The notes beneath the pieces were generated by a model. It searched no databases, was not told the DNA's origin, and was given only the letters and a program-made list of their open reading frames with translations. Below, one piece after another: positions 1-7,283 of a stretch of DNA of 64,000 nt (positions are counted from its first letter, which is position 1; every line of letters starts with the position of its first letter). Location of the stretch: NCBI GenBank assembly GCA_009917445.1, contig QZEE01000017.1, positions 1-64,000 on the forward strand. Reading direction: 5' to 3'. This DNA comes from a bacterium D16-76 (GTDB taxonomy: Bacteria; Bacillota; Clostridia; Oscillospirales; Acutalibacteraceae). The position numbers and the translations under genes are program-made.

Positions 1-90
1 GGAGCGTTTAAGGACACACAAGAAACCTTTTAAGAAACCGCACAAATCCAGCATTGGCGCGGTTTAAGCGGCTTTTAAGAAAATAACAAC
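1..90. repeat. Left-end transposase binding site cluster
   Basis: The motif (G/C)NTTTAAG occurs at about 5-13, 27-36, 60-69 and 71-80. The first two lie 22 bases apart and are both followed by an AAGAAA-like tail, the size and spacing of MuA end sites. The right end (36900-36940, read inward on the minus strand) shows the same pair at nearly the same spacing, starting from GAGCG. I infer that these are L- and R-end sites for the transposase at 2078-4057. Confidence 0.5.
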
Positions 91-140
91 AGCCCTTTAA
101 GCGAGTACGCCCAAACGCCGCTTAAAGGGCTTGTTTTTTG
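91..140 (+). terminator. Hairpin with T-rich tail near left phage end
   Basis: AGCCCTTTAAGCG (91-103) pairs perfectly with CGCTTAAAGGGCT (119-131), followed by TGTTTTTTG. It fits a rho-independent terminator that would insulate the phage from transcription entering from the left. The arms also contain TTTAAG, so it may double as a transposase site pair. The stretch 141-347 after it shows no convincing gene. Confidence 0.55.
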
Positions 141-347
141 CTTTTAAGAGCCTGCCCCCCGCAACACCCCCCGCAAGTAACCGCCAGGGGGGCGCAACTG
201 CCGAAAAACCCAATAAAATCAAGGGGTTACGGCTTTTTGCGTTTTTGCGGAAACAAGGGCAGATTTCCGGGCTACTTGCACCCCCTCCCCACTTTTTGAA
301 AGAAAAGTTTAGTCCCTTAAAAGGTAGCCTTGAGCCTTACACTATTC

Positions 348-423
348 GTAAGAATATGACGAAATACGTCAGATTCTTACAAAGCGCTTACAAGAGATTG
401 TGTTTATGGTATATATACAAATG
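348..423. promoter_or_regulatory. Long inverted repeat and operator-like repeats downstream of the repressor gene
   Basis: GTAAGAATATGACG (348-361) and CGTCAGATTCTTAC (367-380) form a 14-base inverted repeat with one mismatch. CTTACAAAGCGC follows at 376-387; a near copy, CTTACAAAGTGC, lies at 36556-36567 before the right-end HTH gene, also beside a GTAAG/CTTAC palindrome. At 413-423 there is TATACAAATG, the same motif repeated in the lysogeny switch at 986-1072. These look like regulator binding sites shared between the phage ends. Confidence 0.45.
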
Positions 424-426
424 CAA

Positions 427-945
427 TCACTTTTTATATTGGTTTAGCTGCGTTAATTCACCAGCACGCTTGTCAAGCTCAGTAAGCCCATCTGAGTTTA
501 GGGCGAATGCCGCTTGAAAAATCCTACCAACTTTTGCACCATCTAAGTTAGCGGAACCATCACGCCGAAGCAGGTCGCGTGAAATAGTGCGCATTACTTC
601 ATTTAATATAGATATAGCAAGATACTGGCGTTCTTGGGAAGCGCAATTTAGGTCTGGCCGAAACACTTGAAAGAGGTGGACAAGTTCATCCATTTGCCCT
701 TGAATGGCATCACTATTTTGCATGAAAGTTTCCCGATCCACTTCTCCACGAAGATATTCACCACTGACACCAAAATAACGCTCCAGGGCAGCCATAGCTT
801 TAGAGTTTGGCTCGCGCAGATTATTTTCATAATTCCGTATAGCAGCCATACTTACGTGAATCTCTTTTGCTAGTTCGGTTTGTGTAAGCCCCTTATGCTT
901 GCGCAATTCTTGAATACGCTGGCCCATCGAGTTTTGTTTATCCAT
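427..945 (-). CDS. XRE-family phage repressor
   Basis: A 172-residue protein with an XRE-type helix-turn-helix at about residues 8-62 (TQTELAKEIHVSMAAIRNYE). The rest is probably a dimerisation region with no recognisable protease motif. It is the only minus-strand gene of the left phage arm and diverges from the HTH gene at 1094, the classic repressor/Cro layout. By position it should keep the early transposition operon silent. The start has a good AAGGAG site upstream. Its promoter overlaps the TATACAAATG repeats, so autoregulation is likely. The DNA-binding role is read from the HTH; the lysogeny role is inferred from context. Confidence 0.8.
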   Translation of the reverse strand: MDKQNSMGQRIQELRKHKGLTQTELAKEIHVSMAAIRNYENNLREPNSKAMAALERYFGVSGEYLRGEVDRETFMQNSDAIQGQMDELVHLFQVFRPDLNCASQERQYLAISILNEVMRTISRDLLRRDGSANLDGAKVGRIFQAAFALNSDGLTELDKRAGELTQLNQYKK

Positions 946-971
946 ATCGGCAACTCCTTCCTACTTTTACT

Positions 972-1001
972 AGTATATCGCAAAGCATATACAAATGTAA
1001 A
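972..1001 (-). promoter_or_regulatory. Putative repressor promoter
   Basis: On the minus strand TTTACA (complement of 996-1001) and TATACT (complement of 972-977) are 18 bases apart, ending about 25 bases before the repressor start. The -35 side overlaps two operator-like ACAAAT repeats. Confidence 0.5.
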
Positions 1002-1072
1002 TACAAATTTTGAAAAAGCTCTTGACATATACAAATGGAGACGTTATAATAAGCTTGAGATGTATACAAACG
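986..1072 (+). promoter_or_regulatory. Early promoter with repeated operator motif
   Basis: TTGACA (1022-1027), a 17-base spacer and TATAAT (1045-1050) form a consensus promoter for the early operon. Copies of (T)ATACAAA(T/C)(G/T) start near 988, 1001, 1029 and 1063; one sits in the promoter spacer. The arrangement is that of operators bound by the divergent repressor and/or the Cro-like protein. Confidence 0.75.
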
Positions 1073-1093
1073 GAAATATAAAGGAGGGCCATA

Positions 1094-1312
1094 ATGCTAT
1101 TAAGAGTCAACGCTACTGAATTACAGCGTCAAAGGGAGCGGGCTGCAATGACGCCCTATAAGCTGGCAAAGGAGTCTGGCCTCCCTATCAATGCAATTTA
1201 CCGGCTGGAGAACGGCACCACTAAGCTGACCAACCACCTGCGGGCCAGGGAGATCGCTAAGGCACTTCACTGTAAAGTTGAAGATATTTTCATAGTTAAG
1301 AAAGGAGCATGA
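1094..1312 (+). CDS. Cro/Ner-like helix-turn-helix regulator
   Basis: A 72-residue protein that is almost entirely one XRE-type HTH domain (TPYKLAKESGLPINAIYRLE). It is the first gene behind the strong early promoter, starts after an AAGGAGGG site, and is followed after three bases by the antirepressor gene. The size and position match Cro or Mu Ner, which shut off repressor and early transcription during lytic growth. Function is inferred from domain and position. Confidence 0.75.
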   Translation: MLLRVNATELQRQRERAAMTPYKLAKESGLPINAIYRLENGTTKLTNHLRAREIAKALHCKVEDIFIVKKGA

Positions 1313-1315
1313 CAA

Positions 1316-2014
1316 ATGAACGCAATGCAGGTATTCAACTACGAGGGCAACGAGGTACGCACGATCATGAAAGACAACGAGCCGTGGTGGGTGCTGGCAG
1401 ATGTGTGCCGAGTTCTGGATATCCAGAACAACCGCAACGCAGCACGGCGGCTGGATGATGATGAAAAGGGTGTCCATCTGATGGACACCCTTGGCGGGGG
1501 CCAGAAAATGACCATCATCAACGAGTCCGGGCTGTACAAAGTCATCCTGCGGTCGGACAAGCCAGAGGCCAAGAAGTTTACCCGCTGGGTGACCCACGAG
1601 GTGCTGCCCACCATCCGCAAGACCGGCAGCTACAGCCAGCCGGGTGCAGCGCAGCCCTTTACCATGGAACAGATGGCGCAGTTTGCGGCTGCGGTAGCCG
1701 CCCAGGTGGTGACGCAGATTGTACCCATCATTGTTGCTACAGTGAAAGAAGCAACACAAACCGCACAGCCTGCAGCACCAGCGGCCACGGCCCCGGAGGT
1801 GATCCCGTTTTTCACAAGTGACGGCCCCGCTAAGTGCAAGCTGGAAACATTCCCGCCGGATATCGTCCGCAAGGTGGAGGAAATGCTGACCGCCATGGAG
1901 GAACAGCAAAATCTTAACTTTAGCATGATTGCCCGGTTCTGCACCATCAACGGCTATACCATTTCCAGCCCCGCCGTAAAAACCTACTACCAGCGGCATT
2001 TTACCGCCGCATAA
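1316..2014 (+). CDS. BRO-N domain antirepressor
   Basis: A 232-residue protein. Residues 1 to about 105 are a BRO-N domain (start MQVFNYEGNEVRTI, then WWVLADVCRVLDI and the basic end VTHEVLPTIRKTGSY). A low-complexity Ala/Pro/Gln linker follows at about 125-165, then a separate C-terminal domain. BRO-N proteins in phages act as DNA-binding antirepressors. Its place directly after the Cro-like gene suggests that it helps release lysogeny. Which repressor it counters is unknown. Confidence 0.75.
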   Translation: MNAMQVFNYEGNEVRTIMKDNEPWWVLADVCRVLDIQNNRNAARRLDDDEKGVHLMDTLGGGQKMTIINESGLYKVILRSDKPEAKKFTRWVTHEVLPTIRKTGSYSQPGAAQPFTMEQMAQFAAAVAAQVVTQIVPIIVATVKEATQTAQPAAPAATAPEVIPFFTSDGPAKCKLETFPPDIVRKVEEMLTAMEEQQNLNFSMIARFCTINGYTISSPAVKTYYQRHFTAA

Positions 2015-2020
2015 GCCGAA

Positions 2021-2038
2021 ACTGCCCCATGGGGCAGT
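2021..2038. repeat. Perfect 18-base palindrome before the transposase gene
   Basis: ACTGCCCCATGGGGCAGT is a perfect palindrome seven bases after the antirepressor stop and 40 bases before the transposase start. It could be a dimeric protein binding site or an RNA hairpin; there is no T-tract, so a simple terminator is unlikely. Confidence 0.5.
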
Positions 2039-2077
2039 CCGCAGGGGATGACCGCCCTGCGCTGACGATGGCAGGTC

Positions 2078-4057
2078 ATGAAAGACGGTGAAATAGTGAA
2101 TCCTGTGCTAAGTGTTAAAGAGCTGGCCGACCTTAAGGGATGCAGCCCGCAATGGATACGCAAGCTGGCCGGTGAACAGAAGTTGCATGGCCAGAAGCGC
2201 ATAAACGCCGATGGCTCTCCAGAGTGGGTGTTCCCCCTCAAAAGCCTGGAGCCCCATCTGCAGCTTAGATACTACAAGAATAAAGCCGCAGAAATGCCGG
2301 GGCTGGCTGAGTTTACAAAATCCCTGCAAAATGAGGGCAGGCCCTTTGACCATTTCAGTGAAGAGGAGCGCCAGGAAATCATCTGGTGGCAAAAGACCCT
2401 GGAGGACTGGAAAGAATACAGAAACCGCTACCCTGGGGATAAGGCCGAAGCTGACAAAAAGTTTATCTCTATCCGAGCAGAGCTTGACCCAGAGAACACC
2501 TTCTCGGTAGATACATTATACCGCAAGGAGCGCAATTTCCGCAAGCTGGGTCTGGACGGCCTGCTGGACAAGCGTGGCAAGGGCCGCAAGGGAAAAAGCA
2601 AGATCACCGAGGAAATGTGGCAGACCTTTTTGAGCTACTACCTGGACGAGGCCCAGCACCCCATCCAAAAGTGCTATGAGTACACCCGGCTCTACTTCCA
2701 GGACACGGCCCCGGAGCTGGTGGCGGATATCCCCACCTATTCCACATTCTGGCGCAGGGTGCAGAACGATATACCCGAACCCATGGAAGTGTTGGGCCGC
2801 CAAGGTCAAAAGGCTTTCCGCGACCGCTGCGCCCCCTACATACATCGCATATATGAGGAAATGGCCAGCAACGAGTGGTGGGTGGCCGATAACCACACCT
2901 TTGACGTTATCACCCAGGGCGAGAACGGCCAGCTCCATCGTCTGTACCTTACGGCCTTCTTTGACGCCAGGAGCGGGATATATACTGGGAGCCACGTCAC
3001 CACGGCCCCCAGCAGCCAGTCCACCCTGGTGGCGCTGCGCAAGGGCATCTTGAAATACGGCATCCCGGAGAATATTTACGTTGACAATGGCCGCGAGTTC
3101 CTGACCCATGACATAGGCGGCCTGGGCCACCGAAAGAAGAAACCCAAAAACGGCGAGGAGCGCTTTGAGGTACCCCCGGTATTTGAGCGGCTGGGCATAA
3201 ATATGACAAACGCCTTAGTCCGCAACGCCAAGGCGAAAATCATTGAGCGGCGCTTTAGGGACATAAAAGACCACCTTTCCCGCCTGTTCGAGACCTACAC
3301 GGGCGGCAACGTAGTGGAAAAGCCGGAAAAGCTCAAGGGTGTGCTGAAAAACGGGGAGATACCCCTGGACGCCACCTTTACCGACACGGTGGAGACCCTG
3401 CTGGACTGGTATTTCAACCAGCAGCCCTATGGCGGCGAGGTGGCCGCAGACCATGGCAAGCCCCGCCAGCAGGTCTACAATGAGAACCTGCACACCAAGC
3501 GGGTGGCCGGGGCCGAGGACTTGAACCTTATGCTCATGCGCAGCGCCAGGGTGCAGAAGGTCACCCGGCGCGGGGTGCATCTGGATATCGCGGGCCAGCG
3601 GCTGGACTACTGGAACGATGATTTCACCTTTAACTACATGGGCAAAAAAGTGTATTTCCGCTATGACCCGGACGATCTGAGCGCCGTGCGGGTGTATGAC
3701 CTGGAAGACCGCTTTATTATGACGGTGCCGGTGGATAACACAGCGGTGCTCACCTACGGGGCCAGCAAGGAAGAAGTCAAGCAGGCCATGGGCAAGGTGC
3801 GGCGGCTGGAGCGCATTACCAAAGAGGCGCTGGAGGCCAGCACGGTGCAGGCTTTTGGCAAGCGCACAGCCCTGGAGCTGGTGCTGGAGCAGGCCCTTGA
3901 TAACAAGACGGCCCGGATCATCCCGGAGGCCCGGCCCAAGGTGCTGGAGCTGCAAAGGCCCAACGAGGAGCCGCTGCTTAAAGCGGTGGGCGGGCCTGAC
4001 CTGGATGTTATGAATAGGAACGCTCTCAGAAGACAAGGAGGAACCGATAATGAGTAA
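2078..4057 (+). CDS. MuA-type DDE transposase
   Basis: A 659-residue protein, close to the 663 residues of MuA. It has an N-terminal Mu-type DNA-binding helical region (about 10-75, SVKELADLKGCSPQWIRKLA), a retroviral-integrase-like core and a C-terminal beta-barrel region. The likely catalytic triad is D271 (VADNHTFDV), D336 (YVDNGREF) and E390 (IIERRFRD), almost the spacing of MuA D269/D336/E392. It should bind the phage end sites and catalyse integration and replicative transposition. Its last bases overlap the MuB-like gene by eight, so the two are probably translationally coupled, as in Mu. Confidence 0.95.
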   Translation: MKDGEIVNPVLSVKELADLKGCSPQWIRKLAGEQKLHGQKRINADGSPEWVFPLKSLEPHLQLRYYKNKAAEMPGLAEFTKSLQNEGRPFDHFSEEERQEIIWWQKTLEDWKEYRNRYPGDKAEADKKFISIRAELDPENTFSVDTLYRKERNFRKLGLDGLLDKRGKGRKGKSKITEEMWQTFLSYYLDEAQHPIQKCYEYTRLYFQDTAPELVADIPTYSTFWRRVQNDIPEPMEVLGRQGQKAFRDRCAPYIHRIYEEMASNEWWVADNHTFDVITQGENGQLHRLYLTAFFDARSGIYTGSHVTTAPSSQSTLVALRKGILKYGIPENIYVDNGREFLTHDIGGLGHRKKKPKNGEERFEVPPVFERLGINMTNALVRNAKAKIIERRFRDIKDHLSRLFETYTGGNVVEKPEKLKGVLKNGEIPLDATFTDTVETLLDWYFNQQPYGGEVAADHGKPRQQVYNENLHTKRVAGAEDLNLMLMRSARVQKVTRRGVHLDIAGQRLDYWNDDFTFNYMGKKVYFRYDPDDLSAVRVYDLEDRFIMTVPVDNTAVLTYGASKEEVKQAMGKVRRLERITKEALEASTVQAFGKRTALELVLEQALDNKTARIIPEARPKVLELQRPNEEPLLKAVGGPDLDVMNRNALRRQGGTDNE

Positions 4058-5009
4058 GGTTTACAACAGCGCATTGCAGGCAAGGGTGGAGCAGTTTTTG
4101 CAAGATAAGCAGATCAGCCAGGCCAAGGCCGCCCCCCTTATGGGTATCAGCCAGACGGCCCTTTCCCAATACCGCCGCAGTATGTACGACAACGGCGACA
4201 TTTCGGCCCTGGAAAGCAAGCTGGAGGAATTCTTCAAGGCCCAGGACGAACAGGACGCCAGCACGGAAAAGGCCCTGCCCTATAAGCCCATCCAGGACTA
4301 TATCCCCACCTCCATTTCCGAGGACGTGTACAAGCTGATCCGCTATTGCCAGCTGGAAAAGGGCATGGTCATTATCCACGGTGACGCAGGCATCGGCAAG
4401 ACCAAGGGCGCGGAAAAGTTCGTAAGGGACAACCCCACCAGCAGCGTGTACATACAGGCCACCCCCAGCATCGGCACCCTGGGCAACCTTTTGAAGATGC
4501 TGGCGCGGGCCTTGCGGGTGCCGGAGAGCCGCAGCAAGCTGGAGCTGGCCCTTTCCATCCGGGAGAAGCTGGAGGGCACCAACCGGGTTATTATCATTGA
4601 CGAGGCCCAGCACCTGCAGCTGCGGGCGCTGGAGGAGATACGCACATGGACAGACCCCAACCCCATCACCGGGCAGCAGGGCGTGGGCATTGCGCTGATC
4701 GGCAACACCGAAACCTATACCCGCATGGTGGGTAAGCAGGAGGCCCGGTTCGCCCAGCTGTTTTCCCGTATCCGCATGAACCGCTTTTACAGCACCCACA
4801 AGGTCACAGCCGAGGACGTAAAGGCCCTGTTCCCCAAGCTGGCCGAGGAGGGGCAGAAAAAAGAGGCCAGCTTCCTGCATGGTATCTGCCAAAGCAAATG
4901 GGGCGTCCGGGGCGCGGTGAATGTCTATAACAACGCCGTAAACAACGAGGACATTACCTATACTGGGCTTTATAACATGGCCCGCAATATGGGTATAGGC
5001 GTGGTATAA
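4050..5009 (+). CDS. MuB-type transposition target ATPase
   Basis: A 319-residue AAA ATPase. The N-terminal about 60 residues carry an HTH (SQAKAAPLMGISQTALSQYR), as in MuB. The Walker A motif GDAGIGKT lies at 111-118 and Walker B VIIIDEAQ near 180. A C-terminal helical domain follows. MuB coats target DNA, stimulates MuA and gives target immunity. It starts inside the end of the transposase gene after an AAGGAGG site. Assignment is firm from motifs plus context. Confidence 0.93.
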   Translation: MSKVYNSALQARVEQFLQDKQISQAKAAPLMGISQTALSQYRRSMYDNGDISALESKLEEFFKAQDEQDASTEKALPYKPIQDYIPTSISEDVYKLIRYCQLEKGMVIIHGDAGIGKTKGAEKFVRDNPTSSVYIQATPSIGTLGNLLKMLARALRVPESRSKLELALSIREKLEGTNRVIIIDEAQHLQLRALEEIRTWTDPNPITGQQGVGIALIGNTETYTRMVGKQEARFAQLFSRIRMNRFYSTHKVTAEDVKALFPKLAEEGQKKEASFLHGICQSKWGVRGAVNVYNNAVNNEDITYTGLYNMARNMGIGVV

Positions 5010-5021
5010 GGGGGGATCAGC

Positions 5022-5096
5022 GTGACAGGGGTACTTATTACAGCGATTATTTGTGCAACTATTATTATCCTTGCCCGTATGGGTAAAGAGAAATAG
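5022..5096 (+). CDS. Very small single-pass membrane peptide
   Basis: A 24-codon reading frame starting with GTG seven bases after a GGGGGG site. It is one hydrophobic segment (VLITAIICATIIILA) followed by a short basic tail, RMGKEK. It fits tightly between the MuB-like gene and the next RBS/ATG. No family is recognisable. It could be real on the strength of RBS and composition, but it is short enough to be chance. Confidence 0.45.
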   Translation: MTGVLITAIICATIIILARMGKEK

Positions 5097-5105
5097 GAGG
5101 GGCTT

Positions 5106-5425
5106 ATGATTTTTAAGAGGGTTTTACCGCTGGTTTTGGCGGCGCTTGCAGGGCTTTTGGGCGGTATGTATATCCGGCTGGGGTTTGAGATTGCAAAGGG
5201 CCGACCGTTTTCCCCAGGTGGAGAGGCGCTGTTTCTTCCCTTGGTGGGGTTGCTGCTTACCTGGGATACAACATAGGCAAGGCGGCAGCCACCCAGCGGG
5301 CCGCAGACGCCGCCTATAAGGCCGGATACCAGGACGGCTATCAGCGGGGGTGCATAGGCAGGCGCAAGGTAGAGGCTGGGCCTGCAGAGCCTGCCAGGGC
5401 CGTTAATGAATATATGGGGCCGTAA
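5106..5425 (+). CDS. Small membrane protein, apparently frameshifted in a G-run
   Basis: ATG 5106 follows a GGAGGGGC site and opens a frame with a hydrophobic N-terminus (LPLVLAALAGLLGG). In the start frame it stops at 5276 after 56 residues. In the -1 frame from the GGGG at about 5247-5250 the protein would continue naturally (VGVAAYLGYNIGKAATQ, then an Ala/Tyr-rich helical tail) to a stop at 5423-5425, about 106 residues. One missing G, by mutation or sequencing error, explains this best. A programmed shift is possible but no classic heptamer is seen. Function unknown. Confidence 0.5.
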
Positions 5426-5426
5426 G

Positions 5427-5502
5427 CCCCGCCTTAATGCAGCTTCCCTTTGGGGCAACGGTCGCAAGCCCGTGTTAATGCAGAGCGAGGAAAACAGAAA
5501 GG
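5427..5502 (+). repeat. 76-base dispersed intergenic repeat, copy A
   Basis: Matches 6949-7024 at 65 of 76 positions without gaps, running from CCCCGCCTTAATGC to GAGGAAAACA(G/C)AAAGG. Each copy sits directly after a stop codon and ends in the ribosome binding site of the next gene. See copy B. Confidence 0.8.
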
Positions 5503-5511
5503 GGCGTGGGA

Positions 5512-6288
5512 ATGGATCTGGAACATACAGCCATCATGCGGCTGCAGGAAGCGTCAAAGCTTAGCGAGTTCTATTACCAAAAGCCCCTGTTGCTGACCTA
5601 CTCTGGCGGTAAAGACAGTGAGGTGTGCCTGGAGCTTTGCAGGCGGGCCGGGGCGCCCTTTGAGGTAATCCATAGCTTGACCACTGCCGATGCGCCCGAA
5701 ACCGTATACCATGTGCGAAAGGTATTCCGCAGGCTGGAGCTGGAGGGCGTCAAGTGTGAAATACTACATCCCCAGTACAAGGGCCAGCCCACCTCCATGT
5801 GGGCGCTTATCCCCCAAAAACTCATGCCCCCGGTACGCACAGTGCGGTACTGCTGCCAGGTCTTGAAGGAGGGGCGCGGTAAAAACCGGTGCATAGTACT
5901 TGGTGTGCGCAGGGCAGAAAGCCAAAGCCGGTCTGATTCGGGCGTGGCAGAGCTGCACGGAAAATCTAAGAGGGAAAAACAGATATTTGACTTTGACAAC
6001 GGTGACAAAGGCATTATTGCCCCTTGTCAAATGAAAGCAAAAATCAAAATCCATCCCATTGTGGACTGGACAGACCGGGATGTATGGCAGTTTTTGAGGG
6101 ATGCAAAAGCGGATATAAACCCTTGTTATGCTATGGGATTTAACCGGGTGGGCTGTATAGGCTGCCCCATGGCCGATAAACTTCGCTGGCGTGAGTTTCG
6201 TCATTGGCCCAAGTTTGAAAGCCTGTACCGCAGGGCATTTGCCCGTATGCTGGAGGAACGCAAAGCACAGGGCAAGCCCTGCCAGTGA
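5512..6288 (+). CDS. PAPS-reductase-like phage enzyme, with in-frame TGA before its usual end
   Basis: A 258-residue member of the PAPS reductase/ATP pyrophosphatase superfamily. The PP-loop SGGKDS lies at 31-36, a CC pair near residue 116, and a C-terminal zinc-type cluster CIGCPM follows NPCYAMGFNRVG. Phage members have uncertain roles (sulfur or nucleic-acid modification such as DndC-like steps). After the TGA at 6286-6288 the same frame continues to 6385-6387 with KTADDVFRWWMDD and QLDIFGREV, which looks like the natural C-terminus of this family, where the stop position would be Trp. So the gene may be truncated by a TGG-to-TGA change. ATG 5512 is chosen for its spacing to GAAAGGGG; GTG 5506 is the alternative. 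Confidence 0.8.
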   Translation: MDLEHTAIMRLQEASKLSEFYYQKPLLLTYSGGKDSEVCLELCRRAGAPFEVIHSLTTADAPETVYHVRKVFRRLELEGVKCEILHPQYKGQPTSMWALIPQKLMPPVRTVRYCCQVLKEGRGKNRCIVLGVRRAESQSRSDSGVAELHGKSKREKQIFDFDNGDKGIIAPCQMKAKIKIHPIVDWTDRDVWQFLRDAKADINPCYAMGFNRVGCIGCPMADKLRWREFRHWPKFESLYRRAFARMLEERKAQGKPCQ

Positions 6289-6376
6289 AAAACCGCCGAT
6301 GATGTTTTCCGTTGGTGGATGGATGACAAGAACCTGGACGGCCAGCTGGACATATTTGGCAGGGAGGTGGGCGCGG

Positions 6377-6589
6377 ATGGCTTGTAATTGGCCCTATACC
6401 TGCAGCAGGTGCAGGAAAGCCGACTGGATACTGGAAACCGGGGAGCGGGCCTGCTGCACCTGCCGGTTTTGGGGACTGGACGTTGACTCCCCTGTGTGCT
6501 GGAAGAAAATGCAGATCATGCTGCCCTGCGAGGACTGCGGGGAGTGGGAAAGGAGAGAGCCATGGCGGCAAAGAAACAGAAGCGCATGA
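6377..6589 (+). CDS. Cysteine-rich zinc-ribbon-like small protein
   Basis: A 70-residue protein starting at ATG 6377 after GGGAGGTGG. It has at least ten cysteines in pairs (CSRC, CCTC, CEDC) typical of small zinc-binding phage proteins. It overlaps the reading frame before it and the start of the gene after it. No specific function can be assigned. The overlap at both ends and the RBS argue that it is real. Confidence 0.55.
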   Translation: MACNWPYTCSRCRKADWILETGERACCTCRFWGLDVDSPVCWKKMQIMLPCEDCGEWERREPWRQRNRSA

Positions 6590-6939
6590 CCCAGCGCCAG
6601 AAGGACGAAAGGGCACAGGTCAAAAAGGAGCTGCAGGCAAAAGGGGTACTCCCGCCTGACAAGCCCAGGCTGAACCGCAAAAAGTTTGCCAAAGAGGTGT
6701 GGGGAGAATATGAGGCCATGGAACCCATCCGGCGGGAGGTTTTTCTCCTTAAGGCCATCGGCTGCATGGTGGGGCCGGATATGCGGGAGGTCACGCCGGA
6801 AGAGGTGGGGGTGCTTAAACTGCTCAAGTTAGCCGTGGAAATGGACAAGTTTTCCCAGCGGCTCAAGGCAGAGGGCCGGGATACCTACACCCTGGGGGAG
6901 CTGTCCGATAAAGTTATCATGCCTGTTTTGAAGCTATAG
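6562..6939 (+). CDS. Hypothetical basic phage protein
   Basis: A 125-residue protein starting MAAKKQKRMTQRQ after a strong AAAGGAGAG site. The N-terminal half is very basic and helical; the C-terminal half is mixed (REVTPEEVGVLKLLKLA). No recognised domain. It lies in the early/middle block between the zinc-ribbon protein and the second intergenic repeat. A nucleic-acid binding role is possible from charge only. Confidence 0.6.
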   Translation: MAAKKQKRMTQRQKDERAQVKKELQAKGVLPPDKPRLNRKKFAKEVWGEYEAMEPIRREVFLLKAIGCMVGPDMREVTPEEVGVLKLLKLAVEMDKFSQRLKAEGRDTYTLGELSDKVIMPVLKL

Positions 6940-6948
6940 GGGCCTCGG

Positions 6949-7024
6949 CCCCGCCTTAATGCGGCTGCCCATTGGGGCAACGGTCACAAGCCCGGATAGA
7001 CGCAGAGTGAGGAAAACACAAAGG
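6949..7024 (+). repeat. 76-base dispersed intergenic repeat, copy B
   Basis: Second copy of the element at 5427-5502 (65/76 identical). The core GGGGCAACGGTC is conserved, and TGCCC/GGGCA arms can form a short hairpin. It carries the AAAGGAGG site of the next gene. The pair flanks the module 5512-6939, suggesting a recombination or shared regulatory element. Confidence 0.8.
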
Positions 7025-7034
7025 AGGTATGCGG

Positions 7035-7283
7035 ATGGACGCACAAAAGAAGCTGGGCAAAAAAGGCACCCTGACCATCCCCCAGCAGCTGCGGCACCAG
7101 CTGGGCCTGCAGGGGGGCGCGGCGCTGGATATCACCACGACAGAGGACGGGGGCCTGCTGCTGCAGAAACATCTGCCCGCCTGCAATATCTGCGGCGGCA
7201 CCCAGGGCGTGGTAAAGTTTAAGGGCTTTGACATCTGCCGGGAGTGCCGCCAGGGCCTGCGGGAGGTGGCCGGGGATGATTAG
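7035..7283 (+). CDS. AbrB/SpoVT-like domain protein with zinc finger
   Basis: An 82-residue protein. The N-terminal part (KLGKKGTLTIPQQLRHQLGL, then ALDI) is a SpoVT/AbrB-type swapped-hairpin DNA-binding domain. It is followed by CNIC and CREC cysteine pairs that should bind zinc. ATG 7035 is preferred to ATG 7029 because it is seven bases from AAGGAGG. AbrB proteins are transition-state transcription regulators; here a phage regulatory role is likely. Its stop overlaps the next gene. Confidence 0.7.
   Translation: MDAQKKLGKKGTLTIPQQLRHQLGLQGGAALDITTTEDGGLLLQKHLPACNICGGTQGVVKFKGFDICRECRQGLREVAGDD

Noticed and set aside
131-517. 128-codon plus-strand frame at the left phage end
   Set aside because: It has no good RBS, odd composition, runs through the inverted repeat and overlaps the repressor end; no family resemblance.
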